Origin: Candidatus Coproplasma stercoravium | GTDB lineage: Bacteria; Bacillota; Clostridia; Christensenellales; Borkfalkiaceae | NCBI GenBank assembly: GCA_018713165.1 | Contig: DVFR01000016.1 | Coordinates: 1 to 46,112 of the forward strand | Direction: 5' to 3' | DNA length: 46,112 bases | Shown here: piece after piece, positions 16,183 to 22,830 of the stretch | Layout: every line of letters begins with the position of its first letter | Position numbering within the stretch: the stretch's first letter is position 1 | Translations under genes and position numbers: made by a program | Notes under the pieces: model-generated | What the model saw: the letters and a program-made list of their open reading frames with translations, nothing else | Databases searched by the model: none | Told to the model about the DNA's origin: nothing

Positions 16183-17876
16183 TCCGCCACCCCCATCTGC
16201 GTTTCGGCGATAGCGCGGTATTCGCCGCAGTTTTTCATAAGTTCTTCGTGCGTGCCCATGCCCGACACCCTTCCGTCGTCGAGCACCATTATAAGGTCGC
16301 ACCCTTTGACCGAGCTCACGCGCTGGGCGACTATTACCTTAGTGGATGAGGCATATTCGCGGGTCAATGCCCTCCTCAGCTTTGAATCGGTGGCGTAATC
16401 GAGAGCGGAGGAACTGTCGTCGAGCACGATAATTTCGGGGTCGCCCGCAAGCGCACGGGCTACCAGCAGCCTCTGCTTCTGCCCGCCCGAAAGGTTGCCC
16501 GCCTTCTGAGCGAGGTCGTAATCGAGCCCGCCCGCAAGCCCGTCGATGAACTCCTTCGCCTGAGCGCACTCTGCCGCGCGCATTATCTGCCCGTCGGAGA
16601 GGTTCCTGCCGTAGTCGATATTTTCGCGAACTGAGGCGGCCATCAAAAAGTCGTTCTGGAACACCGCGCCGAACTTTTTTCTGAGCTCCGCCGAGGGCAC
16701 CGAGCGCACGTCCTTCCCGTCGACGTAGACGGCTCCGCCGCTCACGTCGTAAAAGCGCATCAAAAGATTTATGACGGTTGATTTTCCGCAGCCCGTCGCG
16801 CCGATTATGCCCAGCGACTGCCCGCGCTCCAGCGCGAAGGAAATACCGTAAAGGTTATCCTCCTTTCCGTTATATGAAAAGCTTACGTCTCTGAATTCTA
16901 TGGCGCAGCCGGGGGTACCTTCGGGGCGCTCCTCCACCGTTTCGCTCTCGTCGAGCGCGAGCACGCGCTCAATCCTCTCCGAGGACGCCGCCCCTCGCGA
17001 GATTATAACGAATATCTTGGATATGCCGAGCATTGCGTTTAAAACTATCGTAAAATAGGTCAGAAAGCCCGTAATATCGCCCGGTTCGCTCGACAAAAAC
17101 GCGCCCGCGACTATAACGCCCACAAGCCCGAGATTTAAAATGAGCGACGTGAGCGGGTTGGTGAGCGACATTATGCGCTGCGCTCTGAACTCCGTCGAGG
17201 CGAGGTCGCCCGCAACTTTTTCAAACCTTTTGTTTTCGTACTCCGTTTTGGAGAGTGCCTTTATAACCCTTATGCCCGTGATGTCCTCCTGCACGGAGCG
17301 CACCATGTTGTCGCCGCTTTTCTGCACGGTCATATACATGGGCACGCTCTTGCGCGTTATTAAATACAGCGGCACCGCCACTATGGGCACGACGGCGAGG
17401 AGCACGAGCGCGAGCTGTACGTTTAAGAGAAAGCAGAACACCAGCCCGCCCAGAAGGAGTATGGGCGCGCGCACGCCCATGCGCATGGTGCGCGCAACCA
17501 TCTGGTTTACATAGTAGGTATCAGATGTCAGGCGGGATATCAGCGACGGCATCGTAACCTCGTCCACCTGACTGCACTTTAAGTAGCTGGTTTTGCGGAA
17601 GAGGTCGTAGCGGATATCGTGCGTCATATTGCCCGCAACCTTTGCCGAAAGCCTGTTTGCCCAGATATTTCCGCCGAGGGCGACGAGGGCGAAAAAAAGC
17701 ATGAGTCCGCCCATGAGGTATATCCGCCCCGAATCTTTCAGGGGCGTTAAATCGTCGATTATATACGATAATATGTATGGAAGCACGAGTTCGGCGGCGC
17801 TTCCGACCGTTTTTGTCACAAGGCCGAGCGTAAGCCCGCCCGAATACGGCCTGATGTATGCGAGAGTCTTTTTCAT
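16179..17876 (-). CDS. ABC exporter half-transporter, subunit with degenerate ATPase site
   Basis: 565 residues: six membrane helices and a nucleotide-binding domain with Walker A GATGCGKST and canonical LSGGQKQR. The Walker B ends in Asp instead of Glu (IIVLDDSSS) and the H-loop has Gln instead of His (IVAQRVSSV), so its own site should be catalytically weak. This is the usual partner pattern in heterodimeric exporters. It follows the MarR gene by 57 nt and overlaps the next subunit by 4 nt. AAGGAG is about 15 nt before ATG 17876, a rather long gap, so the start is moderately sure. Confidence 0.92.
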   Translation of the reverse strand: MKKTLAYIRPYSGGLTLGLVTKTVGSAAELVLPYILSYIIDDLTPLKDSGRIYLMGGLMLFFALVALGGNIWANRLSAKVAGNMTHDIRYDLFRKTSYLKCSQVDEVTMPSLISRLTSDTYYVNQMVARTMRMGVRAPILLLGGLVFCFLLNVQLALVLLAVVPIVAVPLYLITRKSVPMYMTVQKSGDNMVRSVQEDITGIRVIKALSKTEYENKRFEKVAGDLASTEFRAQRIMSLTNPLTSLILNLGLVGVIVAGAFLSSEPGDITGFLTYFTIVLNAMLGISKIFVIISRGAASSERIERVLALDESETVEERPEGTPGCAIEFRDVSFSYNGKEDNLYGISFALERGQSLGIIGATGCGKSTVINLLMRFYDVSGGAVYVDGKDVRSVPSAELRKKFGAVFQNDFLMAASVRENIDYGRNLSDGQIMRAAECAQAKEFIDGLAGGLDYDLAQKAGNLSGGQKQRLLVARALAGDPEIIVLDDSSSALDYATDSKLRRALTREYASSTKVIVAQRVSSVKGCDLIMVLDDGRVSGMGTHEELMKNCGEYRAIAETQMGVAE

Positions 17877-17933
17877 CGGGATATATTGCGGCTCCTTTTG
17901 TCTTTTCGCAGCGGGCGCTTACGCGCCGCATCT

Positions 17934-18383
17934 TCACTTGTTTTCAGAAACCCCGCGCGAATCTTCCATAAACTTTCGCGCATTTTCGACCATCTTTTCG
18001 CTGATGTACTGAAGCTGCCTCTTCTCCTCCTCCGAAAAGCCCTCGGTGACCAGCGCGCGCCACTCGGCGAGCACCTCCCTTACGCGGGGAAGCGCGTCAA
18101 GAAGTTTTTGCGTGGGATATAAAAGCACGGCGCGCCTGTCTTTGTCGTTTTCGACCTTTTTTACGAACCCGCCCTCCTCCAGAAGGCTTATCTGGCGGGC
18201 GACGTTGCTCTTGTTCACGAAGAGCGAACGCGAAATCTCCTCCTGCGAAACGCCGGGATTCTGCGCAATCACAAGAACATACTTCGACTGGCAGCCCTTT
18301 ATGCCGCAGTCTTTAAGCCGCTCTTCCCTGAAAACCTCCGCACTGCGCGACACGAGGTTGATATTCTTCATAAATTTTGCCAT
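17934..18383 (-). CDS. MarR-family transcriptional regulator of the ABC exporter operon
   Basis: 149 residues with the MarR winged helix: SQEEISRSLFVNKSNVARQISLLEEGGFVKK followed by the DKDRRAVLLYPT wing. Such dimers repress exporter operons and let go on binding small phenolic or drug-like ligands. First gene of marR-ABC-ABC. ATG 18383 follows AAAGGGGAT; the longer frame to 18452 would start inside the operator region. A CGIKGCQ segment could be redox- or metal-sensitive, though this is only a guess. Two operator-like palindromes lie just upstream. Confidence 0.9.
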   Translation of the reverse strand: MAKFMKNINLVSRSAEVFREERLKDCGIKGCQSKYVLVIAQNPGVSQEEISRSLFVNKSNVARQISLLEEGGFVKKVENDKDRRAVLLYPTQKLLDALPRVREVLAEWRALVTEGFSEEEKRQLQYISEKMVENARKFMEDSRGVSENK

Positions 18384-18424
18384 TTTTATCCCCTTTCCGC
18401 CGTAGGCGGAGGTCAGTATTAATC

Positions 18425-18453
18425 GTTGCAACCGCAACTGTTGCGCACGCAAC
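18425..18453. promoter_or_regulatory. Paired operator-like palindromes for the MarR regulator
   Basis: Two inverted repeats side by side: GTTGCAACCGCAAC (18425-18438) and GTTGCGCACGCAAC (18440-18453), each with GTTGC/GCAAC arms. They lie from about the transcription start to +30, ideal for autorepression. Confidence 0.75.
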
Positions 18454-18460
18454 TATTTAC

Positions 18461-18489
18461 AGTATAGCGCCGTTCTTATTTTAAGTCAA
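18461..18489 (-). promoter_or_regulatory. Promoter of the marR-ABC operon
   Basis: TTGACT (18489-18484), 17-bp spacer, TATACT (18466-18461). Confidence 0.75.
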
Positions 18490-18499
18490 TATAAAAAGT

Positions 18500-18533
18500 C
18501 CCGCTGCGGCGCAAAATTTTGCGCCGCGGCGGG
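18500..18533. terminator. Bidirectional hairpin between marR and the histidine kinase gene
   Basis: Stem CCCGC.GCGGCGCAAAA (18500-18516) pairs with TTTTGCGCCGC.GCGGG (18517-18533). The minus-strand side is followed by ACTTTTTAT, so it can end the two-component transcript; the + side also has a T tract. Confidence 0.7.
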
Positions 18534-18582
18534 AATATTTTTGTACTCGGTGCCGCAATTACAGTCATATGCCGCATAATAT

Positions 18583-18690
18583 TGTCATTTCGACTGAAGC
18601 CGGGGGCGGAACGGAGAAATCTCTTTACCCATAGCTTCACAACGGAGATTTCTCCACGCGCTCGCTGCGCTCACTTGGTCGAAATGACAA
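18583..18690. repeat. Palindromic intergenic repeat (GTCATTTCGA family)
   Basis: A 108-bp imperfect palindrome: TTGTCATTTCGA at the left, TCGAAATGACAA at the right, with GGAGAAATCTC and GAGATTTCTCC nested inside. A fragment of the same family starts at 8503. It lies directly after the kinase stop and may act as a large 3' hairpin. Confidence 0.75.
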
Positions 18691-18715
18691 AAAATGAAGC
18701 CGCGCGAAAAAGCGC

Positions 18716-19801
18716 TCACATTGGCAGTTTTACGATAAAGGCCGAGCCCGCGCCCTCTTCGCTCTCCACCCTCACCCTGCCGCCCGAGAGGGTTACTATG
18801 CGCTTTACTATCGCAAGCCCCAGCCCGTTGCCGCGCGTCGAATGGGAAGCGTCGCCCTGGTAATACTTGTCGAACACGTGCGAGGCGACCTCCCTGCTCA
18901 TTCCTATGCCCGTATCGGAGACACGCACTTCGACGAAAGCGCCGTCCGCCTTTAAATTCACGCCTATTTCGCCGTGCTGGGGCGTGAACTTTACCGCGTT
19001 TGAAAGGAGGTTGAGCCAAACCTGTTGCAGGAGGTTTGCGTTGCCCTCGTACTCTACGGGTTCAAGCTCGGAATTTATCGAAATATCCTTCGCCGCCCAC
19101 TCGTGTTCGAGCAGAATAATGCACTCTTTGAGCTGCAAATCTAGGCGGTACGGGTGCACTTCGCCCACAAACTGCTGATTTTCGAGCCTGTTGAGCATGA
19201 GCGTGTTCTCCGCGAGGGCGGAAAGCCTTGCCGACTCGTCGGAGATGATTCGCAGATACTGCTTCTCCTCTTCGGGCGTGAGCCCGCCTTCGAGAAGGAG
19301 GTTGGCGAATCCGTTTATCGAGGCGATGGGCGTTTTGAACTCGTGCGAGAAGTCGTGAATAAACTCGTCTTTGAGCGCCTGTATGCTTTTAAGTTCCGTG
19401 CTCATCTTGTTGAAGTCGATAAAAACTTGCTTCATATTGCCGCGGCGCGGAACTTCGAGCTGGTAGCCGAATTCCCCGTGCGAAACCTTGTCGAACCCCT
19501 CGGCCAGCCTGTTGCCCGTCTGCGTGTTGCGGTAGGTTATATACATTATTATGCCCGCGACGCACGCCGCAACGGCGGGCATTATAACTATGGGGATAAT
19601 GTACGAGGAATATCCGCCGCCGTTTGAAAACATATAGTTCACAATGGCGAGCACGAGCTCGGCGAGCATTCCGAGCACTATGAATAAAAGCAGGAACGAA
19701 AGGACGAAATGCCCCGTGATGAACGACTTTAAGCCGCCGCTGTATTTTTTTGCGCGGTCGGGCGGGGTGAGCATCTTTTTCTCTTTTTTAAAAAAGCTCA
19801 T
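18716..19801 (-). CDS. Two-component sensor histidine kinase with very short outer loop
   Basis: 361 residues. Two membrane helices (~33-55 and ~67-90) flank only about a dozen outer residues, so the sensing is probably within the membrane. A HAMP-like linker leads to the HisKA domain with the phospho-acceptor His153 (DFSHEFKTP), then HATPase boxes NAVKF, DTGIGM and GNGLGLAIV. ATG overlaps the response-regulator stop by four bases (ATGA), so they are co-translated. Such kinases with short loops often sense envelope stress or work with ABC transporters. Signal unknown. Confidence 0.93.
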   Translation of the reverse strand: MSFFKKEKKMLTPPDRAKKYSGGLKSFITGHFVLSFLLLFIVLGMLAELVLAIVNYMFSNGGGYSSYIIPIVIMPAVAACVAGIIMYITYRNTQTGNRLAEGFDKVSHGEFGYQLEVPRRGNMKQVFIDFNKMSTELKSIQALKDEFIHDFSHEFKTPIASINGFANLLLEGGLTPEEEKQYLRIISDESARLSALAENTLMLNRLENQQFVGEVHPYRLDLQLKECIILLEHEWAAKDISINSELEPVEYEGNANLLQQVWLNLLSNAVKFTPQHGEIGVNLKADGAFVEVRVSDTGIGMSREVASHVFDKYYQGDASHSTRGNGLGLAIVKRIVTLSGGRVRVESEEGAGSAFIVKLPM

Positions 19802-20469
19802 TTTTTTATTACCGCCTTATAGCCTATGCCGCGCATCGTTACAATCTCGAACTCGGGATAGCCCTCGAACTTGTTCCTCAAACGGTTTATGTGCGTGCGC
19901 ACCGTGTTTTCGTCGCTCTCGGAGGAATATCCCCAAACGTTGTCTAAAATGGTCTCTTTGGTGAGTATCTTGTTCGGGTACGACAAAAGAAGGAACAGGA
20001 GCTGGAATTCCTTCGAGGGCAGCTCCACGACCTCGTCGCCGCGCGTCACCGAATAGGTCTCCTTGTCCACCACCACGTCGCCTATAACAATTCTGCCCTC
20101 GTTGGCAATTTTACTGCGCCGAAGGAGCGCGTCAATCCTCCACGTGAGTTCCTCGAAGTTTATGGGCTTCGTCATATAGTCGTCGGTGCCGACCGAAAAG
20201 CCGCGGCACTTATCCGACATGCCGTCCTTTGCCGTGAGCATTATAACGGGCACCGTTTCGCCCCTGCCGCGAAGTATTTCTACCAGAGTATAGCCGTCCA
20301 TAGCGGGCATCATTATATCTGTTATTATAAGGTTTACGTTGCCGCCGTCATAGATATCGAGCGCCTCTTTGCCGTCCTTTGCAAGCAGCACCGTATACCT
20401 GCTTTTGAGCCTCGCGTTTAAAAGTATGCGCATATTGGCGTCGTCTTCCACGACAAGTATGTTCGCCAT
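19798..20469 (-). CDS. OmpR/PhoB-family response regulator
   Basis: 223 residues: receiver domain with phospho-acceptor Asp51 (ITDIMMPAMDG), switch Thr in IMLTAKD and Lys in TKPINFEEL; then an OmpR-type winged helix (TVRTHINRLRNKFEGYPEF, RGIGYKAV). Pairs with the kinase downstream. Divergent from the glycosyltransferase gene; a row of TTACA direct repeats at 10-11-bp spacing between them is the expected type of binding site for this family. Start ATG 20469 preceded by GGGGTG. Confidence 0.93.
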   Translation of the reverse strand: MANILVVEDDANMRILLNARLKSRYTVLLAKDGKEALDIYDGGNVNLIITDIMMPAMDGYTLVEILRGRGETVPVIMLTAKDGMSDKCRGFSVGTDDYMTKPINFEELTWRIDALLRRSKIANEGRIVIGDVVVDKETYSVTRGDEVVELPSKEFQLLFLLLSYPNKILTKETILDNVWGYSSESDENTVRTHINRLRNKFEGYPEFEIVTMRGIGYKAVIKK

Positions 20470-20522
20470 TAAAACACCCCGTTTTATCTGCGGCGGCTTT
20501 TGCGCCGCTCTTTTTTTAAATT

Positions 20523-20551
20523 ATTGTAGCAGAACGCGCAAAAAATTGCAA
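20523..20551 (-). promoter_or_regulatory. Promoter of the two-component operon
   Basis: TTGCAA (20551-20546), 17-bp spacer, TACAAT (20528-20523). Confidence 0.7.
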
Positions 20552-20694
20552 CAAACGCTGTAAATATTCGCCAATATAAGCAAAAGTTGATGTTAAGTTT
20601 ATATTGCGGTTATGAAAGATTTATACAAAAGGCATAAAATTGCGTTGTAAAGTAAATAAAGAGCGTGAGCCGCCCGAATGCGCGTGGAACCTTC

Positions 20695-20731
20695 TTACAA
20701 AATACTTACAGAATATTTACAAAATATTACA
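20695..20731 (+). promoter_or_regulatory. PhoB/PhoP-like direct-repeat operator
   Basis: Four TTACA boxes at 20695, 20706, 20717 and 20727, i.e. spaced 11, 11 and 10 bp, with AAATA-like linkers; weaker TTAC boxes continue at 20739, 20744 and 20758. One-turn spaced direct repeats are typical of OmpR-family regulators, and TTACA resembles the PhoP box. A possible -10 TAATAT (20750-20755) lies just downstream. Confidence 0.6.
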
Positions 20732-20732
20732 G

Positions 20733-20770
20733 ATATATTTACTTTACTCTAATATATTTACTTTACTCTA
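20733..20770 (+). repeat. Two tandem copies of a 19-bp repeat
   Basis: ATATATTTACTTTACTCTA occurs at 20733-20751 and again immediately at 20752-20770, exact. It extends the operator row and doubles the possible -10 area. Confidence 0.8.
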
Positions 20771-20793
20771 AAAAAAATTTAAAAGCGCGGCTC

Positions 20794-20849
20794 TATACTG
20801 TAAGGGATTAATACGAACCCGATTTGAAGCGGGTTTCCATTACAGTATA
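20794..20849 (+). repeat. 56-bp short relative of the 6606-6888 element, in the glycosyltransferase leader
   Basis: Outer stem TATACTGTA (20794-20802) with TACAGTATA (20841-20849); inner stem AACCCG (20816-20821) with CGGGTT (20830-20835). Its left 37 bases match the left end of the longer element with one change. It would form a compact two-stem RNA ~50 nt before the start codon. If it is a transposon remnant, the outer TA on each side would be the target duplication. Confidence 0.65.
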
Positions 20850-20896
20850 CCAAAACCGCAAAATAAGGGCGGCTGCCCTTTCGGAGAATTTAATTT

Positions 20897-22072
20897 ATGA
20901 CTATTGCGATTGTAATCGACCTTATAGACTGCCTCACCAACGGTTCGGTGATGACGGCGCGCCGCTTTGCCGACGGACTGAGGGCAAAGGGGCACGAGGT
21001 GCGCCTTATTGCGATTGGCGCCGACGGGGAAAACGACTGTGCCGTTAAGGAAAGATACGTGCCCGTGCTCACCGAAGTTTCGGCGAAAAACCAGATAAAA
21101 TTCGGCAAATACGACGAAAAGAAAATTAGAAAGGCCTTCGAGGGCGTCGATATCGTGCACTTCATATTCCCGTTCAAGCTGGAAAAGAAGTGCAAAAAGC
21201 TCGCCGACGAAATGGGCATACCAACCACCGCCGCCTTCCACGTCCAGCCCGAAAACGTTTCGTTCAACGTGCACATGGGCTGGTGCAAACCCTTTAATTC
21301 GCTGATATATGCCTATTTAAGGCGCACTTTTTACGAAAAGTTCGACCGCATACACTGCCCCACTTCCTTTATCGCGCAGCAGCTTGCCGACCACGGCTAT
21401 AAGGGCGAACTTTACGTTATTTCCAACGGGTACGACCCCGCCTTCGTTCCGCCAGGAACAAGGCCGCACAACGAAAAGTTTGAAATTGTTATGACGGGCA
21501 GGCTTGCGCCCGAAAAGAATCAGCAGGTGATAATCAGGGCGATAGCAAAGTCGAAATACAAGGATAAAATTCACCTGACTCTGCTCGGCAACGGGCCGAT
21601 GAAGGGCAAACTCGAAGAGATGGCGAAAAAGTACGGCGCAGACGTGACGTTCGACTTTTTGCCCAAGGATAAGCTTATAAAAAAGCTGCAGTCGAGCGAC
21701 CTCTATGTGCACTCTGCAACGGTGGAGATTGAGGCGATAGCTGCCATTGAGGCCATAGCCTGCGGGCTGGTGCCGGTGATTGCCGAAAGCAGCCTTTCGG
21801 CGACCAAGCAGTTTGCTCTGGGCGAAAAATCGCTGTTCAAAGACAACAGCGCGAAGGAACTTGCGCAGAAGATTGACTACTGGTACGAACACCCCGCGGA
21901 GCGCGCCTCGATGAGCGGAAGATACGGCGTGTTTGCAAAAAAATTCAGCCTTGAAAATTCACTCTCGCTCGCAGAGCAGATGTTTGCCGACGAAATAAGC
22001 GAATACCGCGCGCGCAAACTTAAACGCCCCGAAACTTTTTTGCAGCGTTTTTCTCTCTTTTCGCGCTCTTAA
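20897..22072 (+). CDS. GT4-type (GT-B fold) glycosyltransferase
   Basis: 391 residues with a two-domain GT-B layout. The C-terminal half has the GT4 blocks VMTGRLAPEKNQQVIIRA, LLGNGPMKGKLEEMA and EIEAIAAIEAIACGLVPVIAE, where the two Glu form the EX7E donor-binding motif. The closest group by eye is the diacylglycerol glucosyl/mannosyltransferases of Gram-positive glycolipid synthesis, so a cytoplasmic-face membrane glycolipid role is plausible. No transmembrane segment. GGAGAA precedes ATG 20897. It likely answers to the divergent two-component system, which would fit envelope remodelling. Exact acceptor unknown. Confidence 0.85.
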   Translation: MTIAIVIDLIDCLTNGSVMTARRFADGLRAKGHEVRLIAIGADGENDCAVKERYVPVLTEVSAKNQIKFGKYDEKKIRKAFEGVDIVHFIFPFKLEKKCKKLADEMGIPTTAAFHVQPENVSFNVHMGWCKPFNSLIYAYLRRTFYEKFDRIHCPTSFIAQQLADHGYKGELYVISNGYDPAFVPPGTRPHNEKFEIVMTGRLAPEKNQQVIIRAIAKSKYKDKIHLTLLGNGPMKGKLEEMAKKYGADVTFDFLPKDKLIKKLQSSDLYVHSATVEIEAIAAIEAIACGLVPVIAESSLSATKQFALGEKSLFKDNSAKELAQKIDYWYEHPAERASMSGRYGVFAKKFSLENSLSLAEQMFADEISEYRARKLKRPETFLQRFSLFSRS

Positions 22073-22142
22073 CGTTAATGATTGCGGCATATATACGGGG
22101 CAATTCAATTCAGACTACTCATCAAACACACATAAGCCTCAA

Positions 22143-22180
22143 AGAATTGCGGCGCGGAAAATTTTCCGCGCCGCAATTCT
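22143..22180. terminator. Bidirectional terminator between glycosyltransferase and Sel1 genes
   Basis: Perfect 19-bp inverted repeat (AGAATTGCGGCGCGGAAAA and its complement, 22143-22180) followed on the + side by TATTTTCG. It serves the convergent genes. Confidence 0.8.
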
Positions 22181-22235
22181 TATTTTCGTGTTATTTAAGA
22201 CATATGTACGGGGTAACCGGACTTAATATTACAAT

Positions 22236-22610
22236 TTACCCCTTTAATTCTTTAAGACGGCGGCGGGAATATTTGTCGCCCTGGGCGGCGGACTTTTCCA
22301 GCCAGAAGGCGGCCTTTTCCCTGTCGACAGGGGCAAACAGCCCGTCGGCGTAATACAGCCCCATAACCTGCTGCGCCTCGGAGTCGCCCTCGCGGGCGCA
22401 CTTTTCTATTCTTTCGAGATAGCCGTCTATCAGCAGTTTCGCGCTGCGCTCATCGACGAACATGCCGTTGCCGAGCTTCATGCACAGCGCCAGCCCGTAC
22501 GCACTCTTATCGTTGCCCAGCTCGAGCGAGTTGCGGAAGGCCGAGAGCGCCTCCACATACTTTTTCTCGTTATACAGCACCATCGCCTTTGAATAAACGG
22601 ATACCGTCAT
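22236..22610 (-). CDS. Small Sel1/TPR-like repeat protein
   Basis: 124 residues made of helical pairs: AMVLYNEKKYVEALSAFRNSLELGN (TPR-like) followed by the Sel1 pattern AQQVMGLYYADGLFAPVDREKAAFWLEKSAAQGD. Such repeats mediate protein-protein contacts. No signal peptide, so probably cytoplasmic. ATG 22610 chosen because GGAGG stands 5 nt upstream; a longer frame to 22655 lacks this. Partner unknown. Confidence 0.8.
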   Translation of the reverse strand: MTVSVYSKAMVLYNEKKYVEALSAFRNSLELGNDKSAYGLALCMKLGNGMFVDERSAKLLIDGYLERIEKCAREGDSEAQQVMGLYYADGLFAPVDREKAAFWLEKSAAQGDKYSRRRLKELKG

Positions 22611-22724
22611 AAATTCCTCCGCAGCAAAATTGAATAAACGCAAACCCGTTTGCAAGGTTAAGCGTTATCGCGCAGTCCGCGCCGCAAACGCCCTTTTGCG
22701 CGCCGTAGTTTGCGCCTTTATTTT

Positions 22725-22753
22725 ATAATACAGCAACAGTCCCTCCCCGTCAA
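22725..22753 (-). promoter_or_regulatory. Promoter of the Sel1-repeat gene
   Basis: TTGACG (22753-22748), 17-bp spacer, TATTAT (22730-22725). Confidence 0.7.
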
Positions 22754-22778
22754 TACCTGAAACAAAATTTTTTGCAGT

Positions 22779-22820
22779 AAAAAGGCGGCAGCCTGCCTTT
22801 AAGCAGGCTGCCGCCTTTTA
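22779..22820 (-). terminator. Terminator of the BspA-like lipoprotein gene
   Basis: Stem GGCGGCAGCCTGC/GCAGGCTGCCGCC with six-base loop, flanked by A and T runs on both sides, 11 bp after the stop. Confidence 0.85.
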
Positions 22821-22830
22821 ATTTAACATT

